A stretch of 64,000 nucleotides of DNA from NCBI GenBank assembly GCA_000824805.1, contig CCNA01000034.1, positions 372,001 to 436,000 of the forward strand. The letters run 5' to 3'. Shown piece by piece: positions 39,540-48,046 of the stretch. The translations under genes and the position numbers were made by a program. Within the stretch, counting starts at the first letter, position 1; the number at the start of each line of letters is the position of its first letter. Below the pieces are notes generated by a model. That model saw nothing but the letters and a program-made list of their open reading frames with translations, was not told the origin of the DNA and ran no database searches. The DNA comes from Mesorhizobium sp. SOD10 (GTDB lineage Bacteria; Pseudomonadota; Alphaproteobacteria; Rhizobiales; Rhizobiaceae).

Positions 39540-39968
39540 TCAGAGTGCTGTTGAGTTGGCGATCAACGGCACAGTCACCGAGGTGGTGTAGCTGATCGGG
39601 AAATTGCTGAAATAGGGGAAGCTGATGACGAAGGCATAGCTGGCGTTGACATGCGCCATGCGGAAGCCGCCGCTCGCCGGATCGGTGGTGATGGTGACAT
39701 TCACATTCTGCAGTCCGAGCGCCTGCAATTTCTGCGTCGCGACCGCCTGGATGTCGGCCTGCGTCAGCGTGTTGTTGAGCTGCAGCGAACGCGCGGAAGC
39801 TTCGAGCGCGTAGCGCACGCTTGATATGCTGTTCATCGACCAGCCGAAGGCGAAGATGCCGAACAGGAGCATGATGAGGAAAGGCGCAATCAGCGCGAAT
39901 TCCAGACCGGCGCCGCCCGCTTCATTAGCCGCAAATGCCGAACGCCGGAGTCTTCGTTCAGCGCACAC
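39540..39968 (-). CDS. TadE-family pilus-assembly-like protein 2
   Basis: 142 aa from GTG 39968 (AGGTGG upstream); overlaps the preceding gene's stop. A TadE-like hydrophobic helix near the N-terminus, AGLEFALIAPFLIMLLFGIFAFGW (in parts), follows the type-IV-pilin-like motif with Glu; the rest is a beta-rich periplasmic domain. Third gene of a minus-strand TadG-TadE-TadE run. Such proteins act in Flp/Tad-type surface assembly or exist as orphan minor pseudopilins. Confidence 0.82.
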   Translation of the reverse strand: MCAERRLRRSAFAANEAGGAGLEFALIAPFLIMLLFGIFAFGWSMNSISSVRYALEASARSLQLNNTLTQADIQAVATQKLQALGLQNVNVTITTDPASGGFRMAHVNASYAFVISFPYFSNFPISYTTSVTVPLIANSTAL

Positions 39969-40398
39969 GGACCACCTGCACATGGCCGATTGCGGTATTG
40001 TCTGGGTATGGGCCGAAGGTGAAGGGCGGAATCCAGGTGCCGGATGCCTGAATCTGGACGTAGACGGACGGCGCTTTAGGTCCACTGCATAAGGTCGATG
40101 CATCGACCACAGTGGTTCCGCACTTATAGATGCGACTGATCGTGACCTGCGCGTCGGAAGGCTTGTTCTCCCAGCTCGCCAGCGCGACAGTCTGGGTCGC
40201 GCTGTCATCGACGGATCCTGCCATCACAAAGTTCGCTGCCGTCTTCACGCCGGCGCGCATCGATAGCGAACTGGCGACATAGGACCAGCCGTCCATGATT
40301 CCGAGCAACACTGCACATAGGACCGGCAGGACCAGCGCTAATTCCACCGCGGCTATGCCCGTCTTGTCGCGAACGGCCGTAAGGGGTTGCCTGGCCAT
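39958..40398 (-). CDS. TadE-family pilus-assembly-like protein 1
   Basis: 146 aa. The pilin-like helix GIAAVELALVLPVLCAVLLGIMDGW (in parts) with Glu at the usual position, then a domain with a Cys pair (YKCGTT, TLCSGP) that may form a disulfide. ATG 40398 lies five bases after the TadG stop, so they are co-translated. Same role as its neighbours. Confidence 0.85.
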   Translation of the reverse strand: MARQPLTAVRDKTGIAAVELALVLPVLCAVLLGIMDGWSYVASSLSMRAGVKTAANFVMAGSVDDSATQTVALASWENKPSDAQVTISRIYKCGTTVVDASTLCSGPKAPSVYVQIQASGTWIPPFTFGPYPDNTAIGHVQVVRVR

Positions 40399-40403
40399 AA
40401 ATT

Positions 40404-41654
40404 TCACTCGACGACCGCGACCGACTGTGCCGCCGGAATATCCTTCATCCCAAGGCTCGAGCAGTCCTGCTTGATGGTCGAATTGCCCGACCACTGGATG
40501 GTGTCGGCGACGACCTGGGTGCAGCCGTTCTGACCCGAGAAATTGCCAAGGTAATTGACCCGCTGCCTGGGGAAGTAGATGGCGCCGGTCAAAAGCGAGG
40601 TCGCGGTGCCGTTGAAGGTGCTCTGCGCCGCGGTTCCCGTCCTGTCGCCGTAGAACAACACGCCGGAATAGGTGCCCGAGGTCGGCGCGCTCAGCGTCAC
40701 GGTCGCATTGCCGTTCATGCTGACGGTGTTGCTGCCCGCCATGTAGATGGTTACGCCGTTGCCCTGAACAACCGCGCCCGCGTTGATCTTCAAATTGCCC
40801 TGAATGACATAGACGCCGGGAGAAAGCGTGACATTGCCGTTGAGGTTCATGCCGTTGCAGTAGGTTCCAGGCTGGATTGTTTGCGTCGACTTACCACCGT
40901 TGACGTTCTGGCAGGAGCCGCTACTCGCGGGCGCCGGCAGGCTGGCGAACGGATCGGCCGCCGGCAGGGCCTGGGTGATCGGGGCTTTGCATACCGTAGT
41001 CACCGGGTTGTTCAGCACCATGCCGCCGGCCGAAATCAGGCAATCGGCCTGAAGTCCCGCCGCGCCCTGCACTTTGATCGCGTCGTTCGCAATAGAGTTC
41101 GACATGACAACGCAGCCGGTCAGCTTGACGCTGGTGCTGCCGGAATAGAGAACTGCCTGCGAGGCCGACTGACTGAGCGCCAGGTTGCAGGCCTTCGAGG
41201 CGTCGGTGATCAGCGCCACCGCCCTCGCCCGCTCCGGCACCTTTGTCTGCGTGAAGATGGAGGTGAACATCCGGTCGAGATTCTGGTTGAGGATGACCTC
41301 CACCGCCTTCTTGGCCGTGTTCGGTCCCGAAGTGGGCGGCGTGTTGACGACAATGGTGCCCTCGCCCAGCCCGTTCGAGGCGGCCGATGACGTGGCAGCT
41401 GCCGTGATCGCCGCAGTGTCGGACCCCTGGACCTTTTCCAGCGCCCCGGCATAGGCTGCCGCGTCGGCGATCGCCTGCAGCTTCAGGCTCGAATAGTACC
41501 AGTAGGAGGTCTCGACGCCGAGCCCCGCGCCGCCGACGACGACCGGCAGGGTGAGCGCGAATACGGTCGCGACATTGCCGCCCATGCCTTCGCAAAAGCG
41601 TCGAAAACAAACTTGAGAAAAAAGACGTCTGAAGAAACGACCCGAAAAGGCCAT
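40404..41654 (-). CDS. TadG-like protein with right-handed beta-helix C-terminus
   Basis: 416 aa. N-terminus has the Tad-type helix ATVFALTLPVVVGGAGLGVETSYWYY (in parts, the TadG/vWA-like Flp_N motif), followed by AIADAAAYAGAL. From residue ~220 the sequence turns into repeated short strands with Asn/Gly turns (GMNLNGNVTLSPGVYVIQGNLKINAG in parts), as in a beta-helix, with Cys pairs. ATG 41654 preferred; GTG 41687 possible. Heads the minus-strand operon; no prepilin peptidase, TadA or RcpC genes occur in the window. Confidence 0.85.
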   Translation of the reverse strand: MAFSGRFFRRLFSQVCFRRFCEGMGGNVATVFALTLPVVVGGAGLGVETSYWYYSSLKLQAIADAAAYAGALEKVQGSDTAAITAAATSSAASNGLGEGTIVVNTPPTSGPNTAKKAVEVILNQNLDRMFTSIFTQTKVPERARAVALITDASKACNLALSQSASQAVLYSGSTSVKLTGCVVMSNSIANDAIKVQGAAGLQADCLISAGGMVLNNPVTTVCKAPITQALPAADPFASLPAPASSGSCQNVNGGKSTQTIQPGTYCNGMNLNGNVTLSPGVYVIQGNLKINAGAVVQGNGVTIYMAGSNTVSMNGNATVTLSAPTSGTYSGVLFYGDRTGTAAQSTFNGTATSLLTGAIYFPRQRVNYLGNFSGQNGCTQVVADTIQWSGNSTIKQDCSSLGMKDIPAAQSVAVVE

Positions 41655-41932
41655 GGCCGAGCGCACCCAAGCTATCCCAGCCGCCACGTCATCATTACGA
41701 TGTGAACGAATGCCTAATTATTTCGCTCGATTTGCGCCGGTGGGACTCCAGCGCACCTTTATCCCCACCTTGCGCCGCACAGACTCAGACCTAAGGCCCA
41801 ACGCACATCGGACTTAAGGCATAAGCATCTGTAGAAGCTAATGTTTTAGCATTTTCTGCATTTTATCTTTTTTGCAAATCGCTCGTTGAGACGGCGCGCA
41901 TATCACATACTGCGTATCGGCGAGGATGACTC
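41655..41932. promoter_or_regulatory. Divergent promoter region between the two TadG-like genes
   Basis: AT-rich core at 41835-41885 (TGTTTTAGCATTTTCTGC, TTTTATCTTTTTTGC) clearly unlike the coding GC; suitable for promoters in both directions. No named operator was recognised. Confidence 0.5.
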
Positions 41933-43150
41933 ATGTTGGGACGTTTTTTGGCATCGAGAGGCGGCAACTTCGCGATCGCGGCCGCAGTCGCCATGGTGCC
42001 GCTTATGCTTGGCGTCGCGGCGTCCATCGACCTGATAGGCACGAGCGACGACGCCGCGCAGTTGCAGAACTCGCTGGACGCGGCTGGCCTGGCGATCGGC
42101 ACGAAATATCAGGCGAGCATGTCGGCGAGCGACGTGCAGCAACTCGGCCAGACCTTCTTCGCCGCCAATATGAGCGCAGCCGACGCACAGGAGCTGTCAG
42201 GCAGCCTCGCCGCCTTCCAGGCCAGCGCAAGCGGCGGTCCGGGCGCCTATTTCATCTCGCTGTCGTCGAGCATCAGCCGGCCGGCCTTCGTCAGCGGCAT
42301 GCCGGCCTGGCAGGCGACGCGCACCGCCTCGGTCAAGCTCAAACCAGGCGCGCAAGCCTGCGTGCTCGCGCTCGATCAGCACGCCGACGGCGCGGTCAAC
42401 CTGCAGGGCTCGACCGATGTGACGATGAATGGCTGCGTGATAGCGGCCAATTCGGACGCGCCCGACGCCGTCAGCCGAGGAGGCTCGGCGATCGTCAGCG
42501 CCGGCTGCGTCTCGACCGTCGGCGGCACGCAGGGGCTGACGCCGCCCAACGCCACGCTTTCCTGCGGCGCGCCGCAAGAGAACCAGTATGCCTCGTTCGA
42601 TCCGCTGGCGGATGTCGTTCCGCCTGCCTACACGCTCTGCCTGCCGGTGCCCAATGGCAAAACGGTGACGCTCTCGCCGGGCACCTATTGCGACAAGACC
42701 TTGTCGGGAAAGATCACCCTCAATCCTGGCACCTACCTCATGCGCAACGTCACCATAAAGCCGGGGGGCAACGGCAGCCTGAGCGGACAGGGCGTGACGA
42801 TCTTCCTGATGGAGAATTCGCGGCTCACCATCAACGCCAACGAGCAGGTGAACCTCTCGCCGCCGACGAGCGGTCCTTACGCCGGCATCACCATCTTCCA
42901 GGTGCATGGCAACACTCAGCCCCTGTTGCTCAACGGCGGATCCGGCTCGGTGGTGAGCGGCTTCATCTATGCTCCGGACGCCGCCATCACCTATACCGGA
43001 AATTCGGATATGACAGCCCAGGGCAGTTGCTTGCGGCTGGTCGGCGATACTGTCGCAATGATAGGGAACTCGGCCGTAAAGTCGGATTGCGCGGCCGAAC
43101 TCGGAGGCCGGGCGGCCTATGCGGGCCGGATGATCACCCTGGCGAAATGA
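41933..43150 (+). CDS. Second TadG-like protein, divergent to the first
   Basis: 405 aa. N-terminal Tad-like helix (NFAIAAAVAMVPLMLGVAASIDL in parts), soluble helices with SLDAAGLAIGTKYQ, then the same type of C-terminal beta-helix (TLSPGTYCDKTLSGKITLNPGTYLM in parts) and Cys spaced as in the first paralogue (ACVLAL, GCVIAAN, SCGAP, YCDK). ATG 41933. It looks like a duplicated and diverged copy used with the first one. Confidence 0.85.
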   Translation: MLGRFLASRGGNFAIAAAVAMVPLMLGVAASIDLIGTSDDAAQLQNSLDAAGLAIGTKYQASMSASDVQQLGQTFFAANMSAADAQELSGSLAAFQASASGGPGAYFISLSSSISRPAFVSGMPAWQATRTASVKLKPGAQACVLALDQHADGAVNLQGSTDVTMNGCVIAANSDAPDAVSRGGSAIVSAGCVSTVGGTQGLTPPNATLSCGAPQENQYASFDPLADVVPPAYTLCLPVPNGKTVTLSPGTYCDKTLSGKITLNPGTYLMRNVTIKPGGNGSLSGQGVTIFLMENSRLTINANEQVNLSPPTSGPYAGITIFQVHGNTQPLLLNGGSGSVVSGFIYAPDAAITYTGNSDMTAQGSCLRLVGDTVAMIGNSAVKSDCAAELGGRAAYAGRMITLAK

Positions 43151-43175
43151 GCGCCAGTCTCCCGTCTGGAGGAGA

Positions 43176-43412
43176 TTACGCCTGGTCCACGATATCCGCG
43201 CCCGCCTGCTCGTCGAACAGCACCGCGCAGCCGCGCTCGAGTGCGACCTGTGTCAAGGCGTTGGTCGCGTCCTCATCCGACGAGACGAAATCGCCGGTCA
43301 GGACGCGCAATTCCTCGACCGCCTTCGACATCGGCACGACACGCCCGGCCAAACGGTCGCTCGCGCATGCATCGATGACGCACAAAAGATCGATGAGTTC
43401 GAAATTGCCCAT
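43176..43412 (-). CDS. Small hypothetical protein (78 aa), paralogue of 31503-31712
   Basis: MGNFELIDLLCVIDACASDRLAGRVVPMSKAVEELRVLTGDFVSSDED then LTQVALERGCAVLFDEQ (listed in parts). The core VPMSKAVEELRVLTG, EDATNALTQVALERGCAVLFD lines up with the 31.5 kb gene (SMQEAISLLRQRTG...). GGAGG five bases before ATG 43412. A full EcfG-type promoter lies upstream. Function unknown. Confidence 0.65.
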   Translation of the reverse strand: MGNFELIDLLCVIDACASDRLAGRVVPMSKAVEELRVLTGDFVSSDEDATNALTQVALERGCAVLFDEQAGADIVDQA

Positions 43413-43447
43413 GGCGGCCTCCGCCAGCGCCATCCCTTCGCTCTATC

Positions 43448-43473
43448 AACGGCATGAGCCGCGGGCTGGTTCC
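43448..43473 (-). promoter_or_regulatory. EcfG-type promoter (GGAAC-N17-CGTT)
   Basis: Minus strand: GGAAC 43473-43469, CGTT 43451-43448, 17-base spacer, 36 bp before ATG 43412. Full consensus. Confidence 0.65.
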
Positions 43474-43514
43474 CCCGCCTGTGCAGTGAACAGGTTCGCG
43501 ATCATGTTGCCGGG

Positions 43515-43590
43515 TTGCATGGCCAGCAACTCCAAGAGGGCTTCAAGAGGGAAGGAGTGCCTGCCATATCGCAGGAATGGCAGGCACTCC
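43515..43590 (+). other. Structured region: two adjacent hairpins in a gene-free stretch
   Basis: GTTGC-atggcca-GCAAC (43515-43531), then a perfect 14-bp stem GGAGTGCCTGCCAT/ATGGCAGGCACTCC with a nine-base loop (43554-43590). No gene lies between 43413 and 43885. It might be part of an RNA or a terminator without U-tract. Confidence 0.4.
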
Positions 43591-43885
43591 GTGGTCAACC
43601 GCCGATGAAGGGACTTTGTCCGGCGGCTTGCTACCAAATGAAATTGATGTCCTCTTGTTTCTTACACATCGATGTCTCGGGCCTCTGCGTTCGATGGGTG
43701 AGACTTCAGTCTGAAGATGGTCCCAGACCGTCGATACGCATACAGCCGAGTGCCTGGCGGAGCGTTGGTTTCGCTACTCCATCCTCGGCCCGCGTGTTCT
43801 TGGGAACCGCGGGCCAGTCCTTGAACGGTAGATCTCACACCGAGCATCTAGTCGCTCCGTATGTCCGAGCGATTGAGCCCGATAC

Positions 43886-44077
43886 TCAGTCCTCGACGTC
43901 CATCGGCTGATGGCCGGGCTGCTGGTGCCATAGCACCTGGCGATAATCCTTCAGTTCGACGACCTGGGTGCAGACCGGACAGACATAGCTGTCGCAGCAT
44001 TGGCGAAGCGCCGGCGGGCCGCGACGGGCCTCAATGACCGGCGGGCGCGAATAGCCTTTCACGGCTGGATCAAGCAT
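43886..44077 (-). CDS. Small CxxC zinc-ribbon-like protein (63 aa)
   Basis: Excellent ribosome site AGGAGG before ATG 44077. One Cys cluster, CCDSYVCPVC, of the kind that binds zinc or iron; the rest is polar. No known family. Independent of the neighbouring genes on strand and spacing. Confidence 0.65.
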   Translation of the reverse strand: MLDPAVKGYSRPPVIEARRGPPALRQCCDSYVCPVCTQVVELKDYRQVLWHQQPGHQPMDVED

Positions 44078-44484
44078 CGGTTTCCTCCTGGTGATTGTTG
44101 ATTATCCCCGCCCAAAAGTTTGTCCCTCGCCCGGACATGTCGCGCCGGGGCGGGTGTTCGGCCAGCGCTGGAGCAGGTGGCGTCATGCTGATGGGGATTG
44201 CGAAAAGCCGCGACGGTATCGCCTTGATCGTTGCCGAGGGTCGCATCGAATTCTCCCTGTCGGGCGAGAACGGATGGGTCCCTCAACCACCGCCGTGCCA
44301 GCGCGAAAACAGGAAAGCACCCGGCGATCAGGTCCGCAATAACTTTCGACAAGAAGCGCCAAAATCTTCAGGGCCGAGCGCGCCTCCAATTATATTAGCG
44401 AATCCTCATAAGAAGGCGTATGCATGAGACTGCGGTCGCCGACGATCGCAACGTCAGGCGCCGCTTCACACATGGGAGGATGCC
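44078..44484. other. Gene-poor region with only weak open frames
   Basis: A plus-strand frame 44095-44427 (110 codons) lacks a ribosome site and a protein-like pattern. The region contains AT-rich patches near 44390-44420 before the cupin gene, where its promoter probably lies. Confidence 0.45.
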
Positions 44485-44865
44485 GTGGCTGAAGCTGCTG
44501 TGAATGTGACGAAGCTCGAATCCAAATCACACAACAATCCCGACGAGGTCCGCGCGCCCGCCAAGACGCGTGTCGAGATCGTCCGGCTGCCGGGCTATAC
44601 GCTCGCGCGGATGAACATGCAGCCGGGCTGGAAATGGTCGGAATGCGTGAAGCCGGTGGTCAAGACCGACAGCTGCCAGGTCTCGCATGTCGGCTATGTC
44701 GTGTCCGGCTCGATCACGGTGCGGTTGACCGACGGCACGCAAAAGACCTTCGAGGCCGGCTCTTCCTACACCATCCCGCCCGGCCACGACGCCTGGGTCG
44801 AAGGCAACCAGCCGTTCCAATGCATCGAGGTCTTGAGCGCCGAAGAATACGCCAAGCCGGCGTAG
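44485..44865 (+). CDS. Cupin-domain protein (126 aa)
   Basis: GTG 44485 with GGGAGGA before it. Single small cupin: GYTLARMNMQPGWKWSECV, HVGYVVSGSITVRLTDG, FEAGSSYTIPPGHDAWVEG, EVLSAEEYA, i.e. the two cupin motifs with one clear His each. Similar to stress or acid-induced cupins. Single gene; no regulatory motif seen. Confidence 0.88.
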   Translation: MAEAAVNVTKLESKSHNNPDEVRAPAKTRVEIVRLPGYTLARMNMQPGWKWSECVKPVVKTDSCQVSHVGYVVSGSITVRLTDGTQKTFEAGSSYTIPPGHDAWVEGNQPFQCIEVLSAEEYAKPA

Positions 44866-45039
44866 GACGCCTCATTGACCGGCCGCGAAGGCAGGCGATG
44901 CCGTGGGATCGGGGCGAGCCGTCGCTCCGATCCTTTTCGCAGCGCAAACGCCGTCTCATTCATTCGAATGAAGCACCTCATTCGTTTGCCCGTAGACAAA
45001 CGACACGGCCTTACGTGTGCTTGACACGAGACTTCTTTT

Positions 45040-45054
45040 GTTCTCTTTCTGTTC
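45040..45054 (+). promoter_or_regulatory. LexA (SOS) box, alphaproteobacterial type
   Basis: GTTC-tctttct-GTTC, exactly the GTTC-N7-GTTC consensus, 79 bp before the dinB start ATG. Supports SOS control of the polymerase. Confidence 0.75.
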
Positions 45055-45132
45055 CTGAAATCCGCCCTGTTCCAACAGAGAGATCTAATGCTGCAACGCG
45101 GCAGGGCGGCGGGCCGCAGACAGGAGCGCGGG

Positions 45133-46398
45133 ATGCTCGGGACGAACGCCGCTTCAAGTGCCGCCACCATCCTGCATGCCGATCTCGATGCCTTCTATGC
45201 GTCGGTCGAGCAGTTACTCGATCCTTCGCTGCGGGGCAAGCCGATCGCCGTCGGCGGCGGCGTTGTGCTGGCGGCTTCCTACGAGGCCAAAGTTTTCGGC
45301 GTACGCGGCGGCATGCCCGGCCGCAAGGCGCGCGAGCTCTGCCCGCAGTTGATCTTCGTGGGCGGACGCTTCAGCGAATACCAGCGGCTCGGCGACGCGG
45401 CGATCAAGGTGCTCGACGACTTCACACCGCTGGTCGAGCGCATCTCGATCGACGAGGCTTTCGCCGACGTCGCCGGCTGCACGCATCTGTTCGGGCCGCC
45501 GCAAGAGATCGCGCGAAAAATCCGCGAGCGGGTGAAGGCAGAGCTCGGCCTGCCGATCTCGATCGGCGTGGCGCGGACGAAGCATCTCGCCAAGATCGCC
45601 TCGCAGGTGGCGAAGCCCGACGGGCTGGTGATGGTCGAGCCCGGCGGCGAGCTCGCCTTCCTGCACGACCTGCCCGTCACGCTGATGTGGGGCGTCGGCC
45701 CGGCGACCAGGGCAAGGCTCGCCGAGATCGGCATCGAGACGATCGGGCAACTGGCGCGCACCCATAGCGGCGCGCTGAAGCGGCTGATCGGCCATGCCGC
45801 CGGCCAGAAGCTCGCCGCCCTTGCCTGGAACCGCGACCCGCGGAAGCTCGAGAGGCATCGACGAGCGCATTCCGCCGGCGCGCAGTCGGCGCTTGGCCGC
45901 AAGCCCGCGCTGCCGCGCGTCTTCGTGCCGACGCTCCTGCATCTGGCCGACCGCGTCGCCAGCCGGTTGCGCGCCAAGGACCGGCCTGGCCGCACGGTCA
46001 CGGTGCGCGTGCGCTTCGCCGACATGCGCGCCGTCACTCGCTCCGTCACGCTGGAGCAACCGATCCAGGCGACGACAATGCTCGCCGAGATCGCCGAGGA
46101 GCTGGTTCGGGGCGTGCTCGCCGCCCATCCGGGCGAGAGGGACATCTCGCTGCTGGCGATTTCCGTCTCGCATCTGGAGGAAGGAGCCGAACTGCAGCTC
46201 GAACTGCCGCTCGGCCTGGCGGACGAGAAGCTGAAGCCGGGCAGCCGCAAGGGTCTCGCCCGCTTCGGCGCCGACCGCGCCATCGACAAGATCCGCCAGC
46301 GCTTCGGCAGGGAGGCGGTTGGCTACGGCACGGTGGCGCTGGAAGGCACGCGCTCGGTGCCCGACGGGTTCAGGGAACTGGCGGAGAAGGAGCTGTGA
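45133..46398 (+). CDS. dinB: DNA polymerase IV (Y-family, DinB)
   Basis: About 421 aa. Y-family palm/finger residues: ILHADLDAFYASVE (metal Asp, steric-gate region) and SIDEAFADV (second metal Asp/Glu); GVARTKHLAKIAS and a thumb with GVGPATRARLAEIG helix-hairpin-helix. The little-finger domain carries LPRVFVPTL and ends with a beta-clamp-binding QLELPL motif. It performs error-prone lesion bypass. ATG 45133 has AGGAG at seven bases; an ATG at 45088 is weaker. LexA box upstream. Converges with the aldose epimerase gene, whose expected stop lies 13 bp beyond the dinB stop. Confidence 0.95.
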   Translation: MLGTNAASSAATILHADLDAFYASVEQLLDPSLRGKPIAVGGGVVLAASYEAKVFGVRGGMPGRKARELCPQLIFVGGRFSEYQRLGDAAIKVLDDFTPLVERISIDEAFADVAGCTHLFGPPQEIARKIRERVKAELGLPISIGVARTKHLAKIASQVAKPDGLVMVEPGGELAFLHDLPVTLMWGVGPATRARLAEIGIETIGQLARTHSGALKRLIGHAAGQKLAALAWNRDPRKLERHRRAHSAGAQSALGRKPALPRVFVPTLLHLADRVASRLRAKDRPGRTVTVRVRFADMRAVTRSVTLEQPIQATTMLAEIAEELVRGVLAAHPGERDISLLAISVSHLEEGAELQLELPLGLADEKLKPGSRKGLARFGADRAIDKIRQRFGREAVGYGTVALEGTRSVPDGFRELAEKEL

Positions 46399-46411
46399 GG
46401 TCGGAGCGCCC

Positions 46412-47277
46412 TCAATCGATTTCCGCCACTCCAGCCGCATCGCCGCGCTCATCGTCTCCCCATGCCCGAGCACCGTCAGCCCCTCGCCGTGATGCGCATC
46501 GACGGTGTGCGAGACCGGCTCGAAGCAGAAGAAGCCGGCATCCGGCGACGGCGAGTAAAGGATGTAGACGTCGAGCTCCGGCGAGGCGGCGAGCGTGACC
46601 GCGACGCCCTGCTCCGGCTGGGCGATAGTGGCGCGCCCGTCCCAGCCCTCGAAGGCGTTGTTCACCCAAGCCGGCGGCAGCGGCGTGGCTTGCGCGAAAT
46701 CCCAGGTCGGGCGCTCACTCACCGGCACGACGCCGACGGGGAGATGCCGCTCGTCCTCCAGCCAGACACGCCTCGCCTTCGCCTGCAGCGTGGTTGTCTC
46801 GCCGCGCGGAAACCAGGGATGGAAACCGAGACCGTAAGGCAGGCGCATGCCGGCGCGGCTCTCGACACTGAGGCGCGCCTCCAGCGCGCCCTCGCGCAGC
46901 GCATAAGTCACGGTAGCCGCATAACGGTAAGGCCCGATAGCGCCCTCGTCGAGCAGCAGCTCCGCCTCGGTGTCGGTGCGGCGGGCAAGCCGCCAAGGCT
47001 TCTGAAAACCGTCGCCATGGATCGGAAAGGCTTCGCCGGGCACATTCGGCGCGATGGCATGGAAGCGGCCTTCGAACTCGAAGCCGCCGCCGGAGATGCG
47101 GTTCGACCACGGCACAAGGAGCTGGCAGCCTGAAGCGCCACCGCCATCCCCCGGCTTCAGGAGCGGAACCGGCGCTGCGCCGGCGGCGAGCGCGTCATAG
47201 CGGGCGATCGCCGCGCCCTTCTCAGGCGCCAGGACCAGCCTCGCCTGCCCGTCATTCAGCTCGATCGCGCCGGCCAT
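46412..47277 (-). CDS. Aldose 1-epimerase family protein (stop lost by frameshift)
   Basis: About 288 aa mutarotase of the GalM-like fold. Visible: LLVPWSNRISGGGFEFEG with the substrate-binding Arg, FPIHGDGFQKPW (His), GLGFHPWFP (His), and the C-terminal catalytic-Glu-type FCFEPVSHTVDAHHGEGLTVLGHGE (in parts). In the given sequence the frame has no stop after the last domain strand (LEWRK) and stays open to 45214, antisense to dinB. One extra A in AAA at 46419-46421 would give ...WRKID* with the stop at 46412-46414. Last gene of the sugar operon. Confidence 0.82.
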
Positions 47278-47280
47278 CTC

Positions 47281-48036
47281 TCACCAGCCACCGTCGACGG
47301 CGATGTTCTGGCCGCTGATCATGTCGGAGGCAGGCGAGACGAGGAACAGCACGAGATCGGCGACATTGTCCGGCTCGATGCGTTTCTTCAGGCTCTGGTT
47401 CGCGAGGATCCAGTCATTGTATTCCTTCAACCGGTCGCCGAAGACGCGCTCCTCCGCCTCCGAGACCACCGCGCCCGGCGACACGGCGTTCACCCTGATG
47501 CCATGCGGGCCCAGCTCGCGCGCCAGCGATTTGGTGAGGCCAAGCATGGCGCCTTTCGACGCGACATAGGGCACGTAGCCATCCCAGCGGCCGTTGAGCG
47601 TGATCGAGCAGAAATTGACGATCTTGCCGTAACCCTTGGCCTTCATGCCAGGCGCGCAAGCCCGCGCCAGCGCGAAGGCAGCCGAGGAGTTTACCCGGAT
47701 CTGGTCCTCATACTCGGCGAGCGAGAATTCCTCGAACGGCCGGTTGATGATCAGCGCCGCGTTGTTGATCAGGATGTCGATGCCGCCTTGCTTCGCCGCC
47801 AGCTCGGCAACCGCGGCTTCCGCCGCGGCCAGATGGTTGAGATCGCAGCCGACGAAGGCGATATCGCCGCCGGCCTGACCGGCCAGCCCGGCGACGATCT
47901 CCACCGCATTCGCGGCATCGGGACGGTCAAGCACCAGAACGCGCGCTCCGGCCCGCGCCAGCGTCACAGCCTGAGCCCGGCCAAGCGAGCCTAGGCCACC
48001 CGTCAGCAGCACTTTGCGACCAGCGAGCATCGTCAT
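47281..48036 (-). CDS. SDR-family oxidoreductase (sugar operon)
   Basis: 251 aa. Cofactor motif TGGLGSLGRAQAV (TGxxxGxG-like), NNAAL, catalytic Ser144-like in SITLNGR, YVASK (Tyr/Lys), and SPGAV. NAD(P)-dependent oxidation of a sugar or sugar acid fits the operon. ATG 48036 has GGAGGAG, eight bases beyond the ABC ATPase stop. Three bases separate it from the next gene. Confidence 0.92.
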   Translation of the reverse strand: MTMLAGRKVLLTGGLGSLGRAQAVTLARAGARVLVLDRPDAANAVEIVAGLAGQAGGDIAFVGCDLNHLAAAEAAVAELAAKQGGIDILINNAALIINRPFEEFSLAEYEDQIRVNSSAAFALARACAPGMKAKGYGKIVNFCSITLNGRWDGYVPYVASKGAMLGLTKSLARELGPHGIRVNAVSPGAVVSEAEERVFGDRLKEYNDWILANQSLKKRIEPDNVADLVLFLVSPASDMISGQNIAVDGGW

Positions 48037-48046
48037 CGGCTCCTCC

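Noticed and set aside
44095..44427. 110-codon plus-strand frame
   Set aside because: No ribosome site, low-complexity Pro-rich end, no family; kept only as a remark in the gap entry.
45214..46411. C-terminal extension of the aldose epimerase frame
   Set aside because: It is antisense to dinB and begins where the conserved domain ends; explained by a one-base frameshift.
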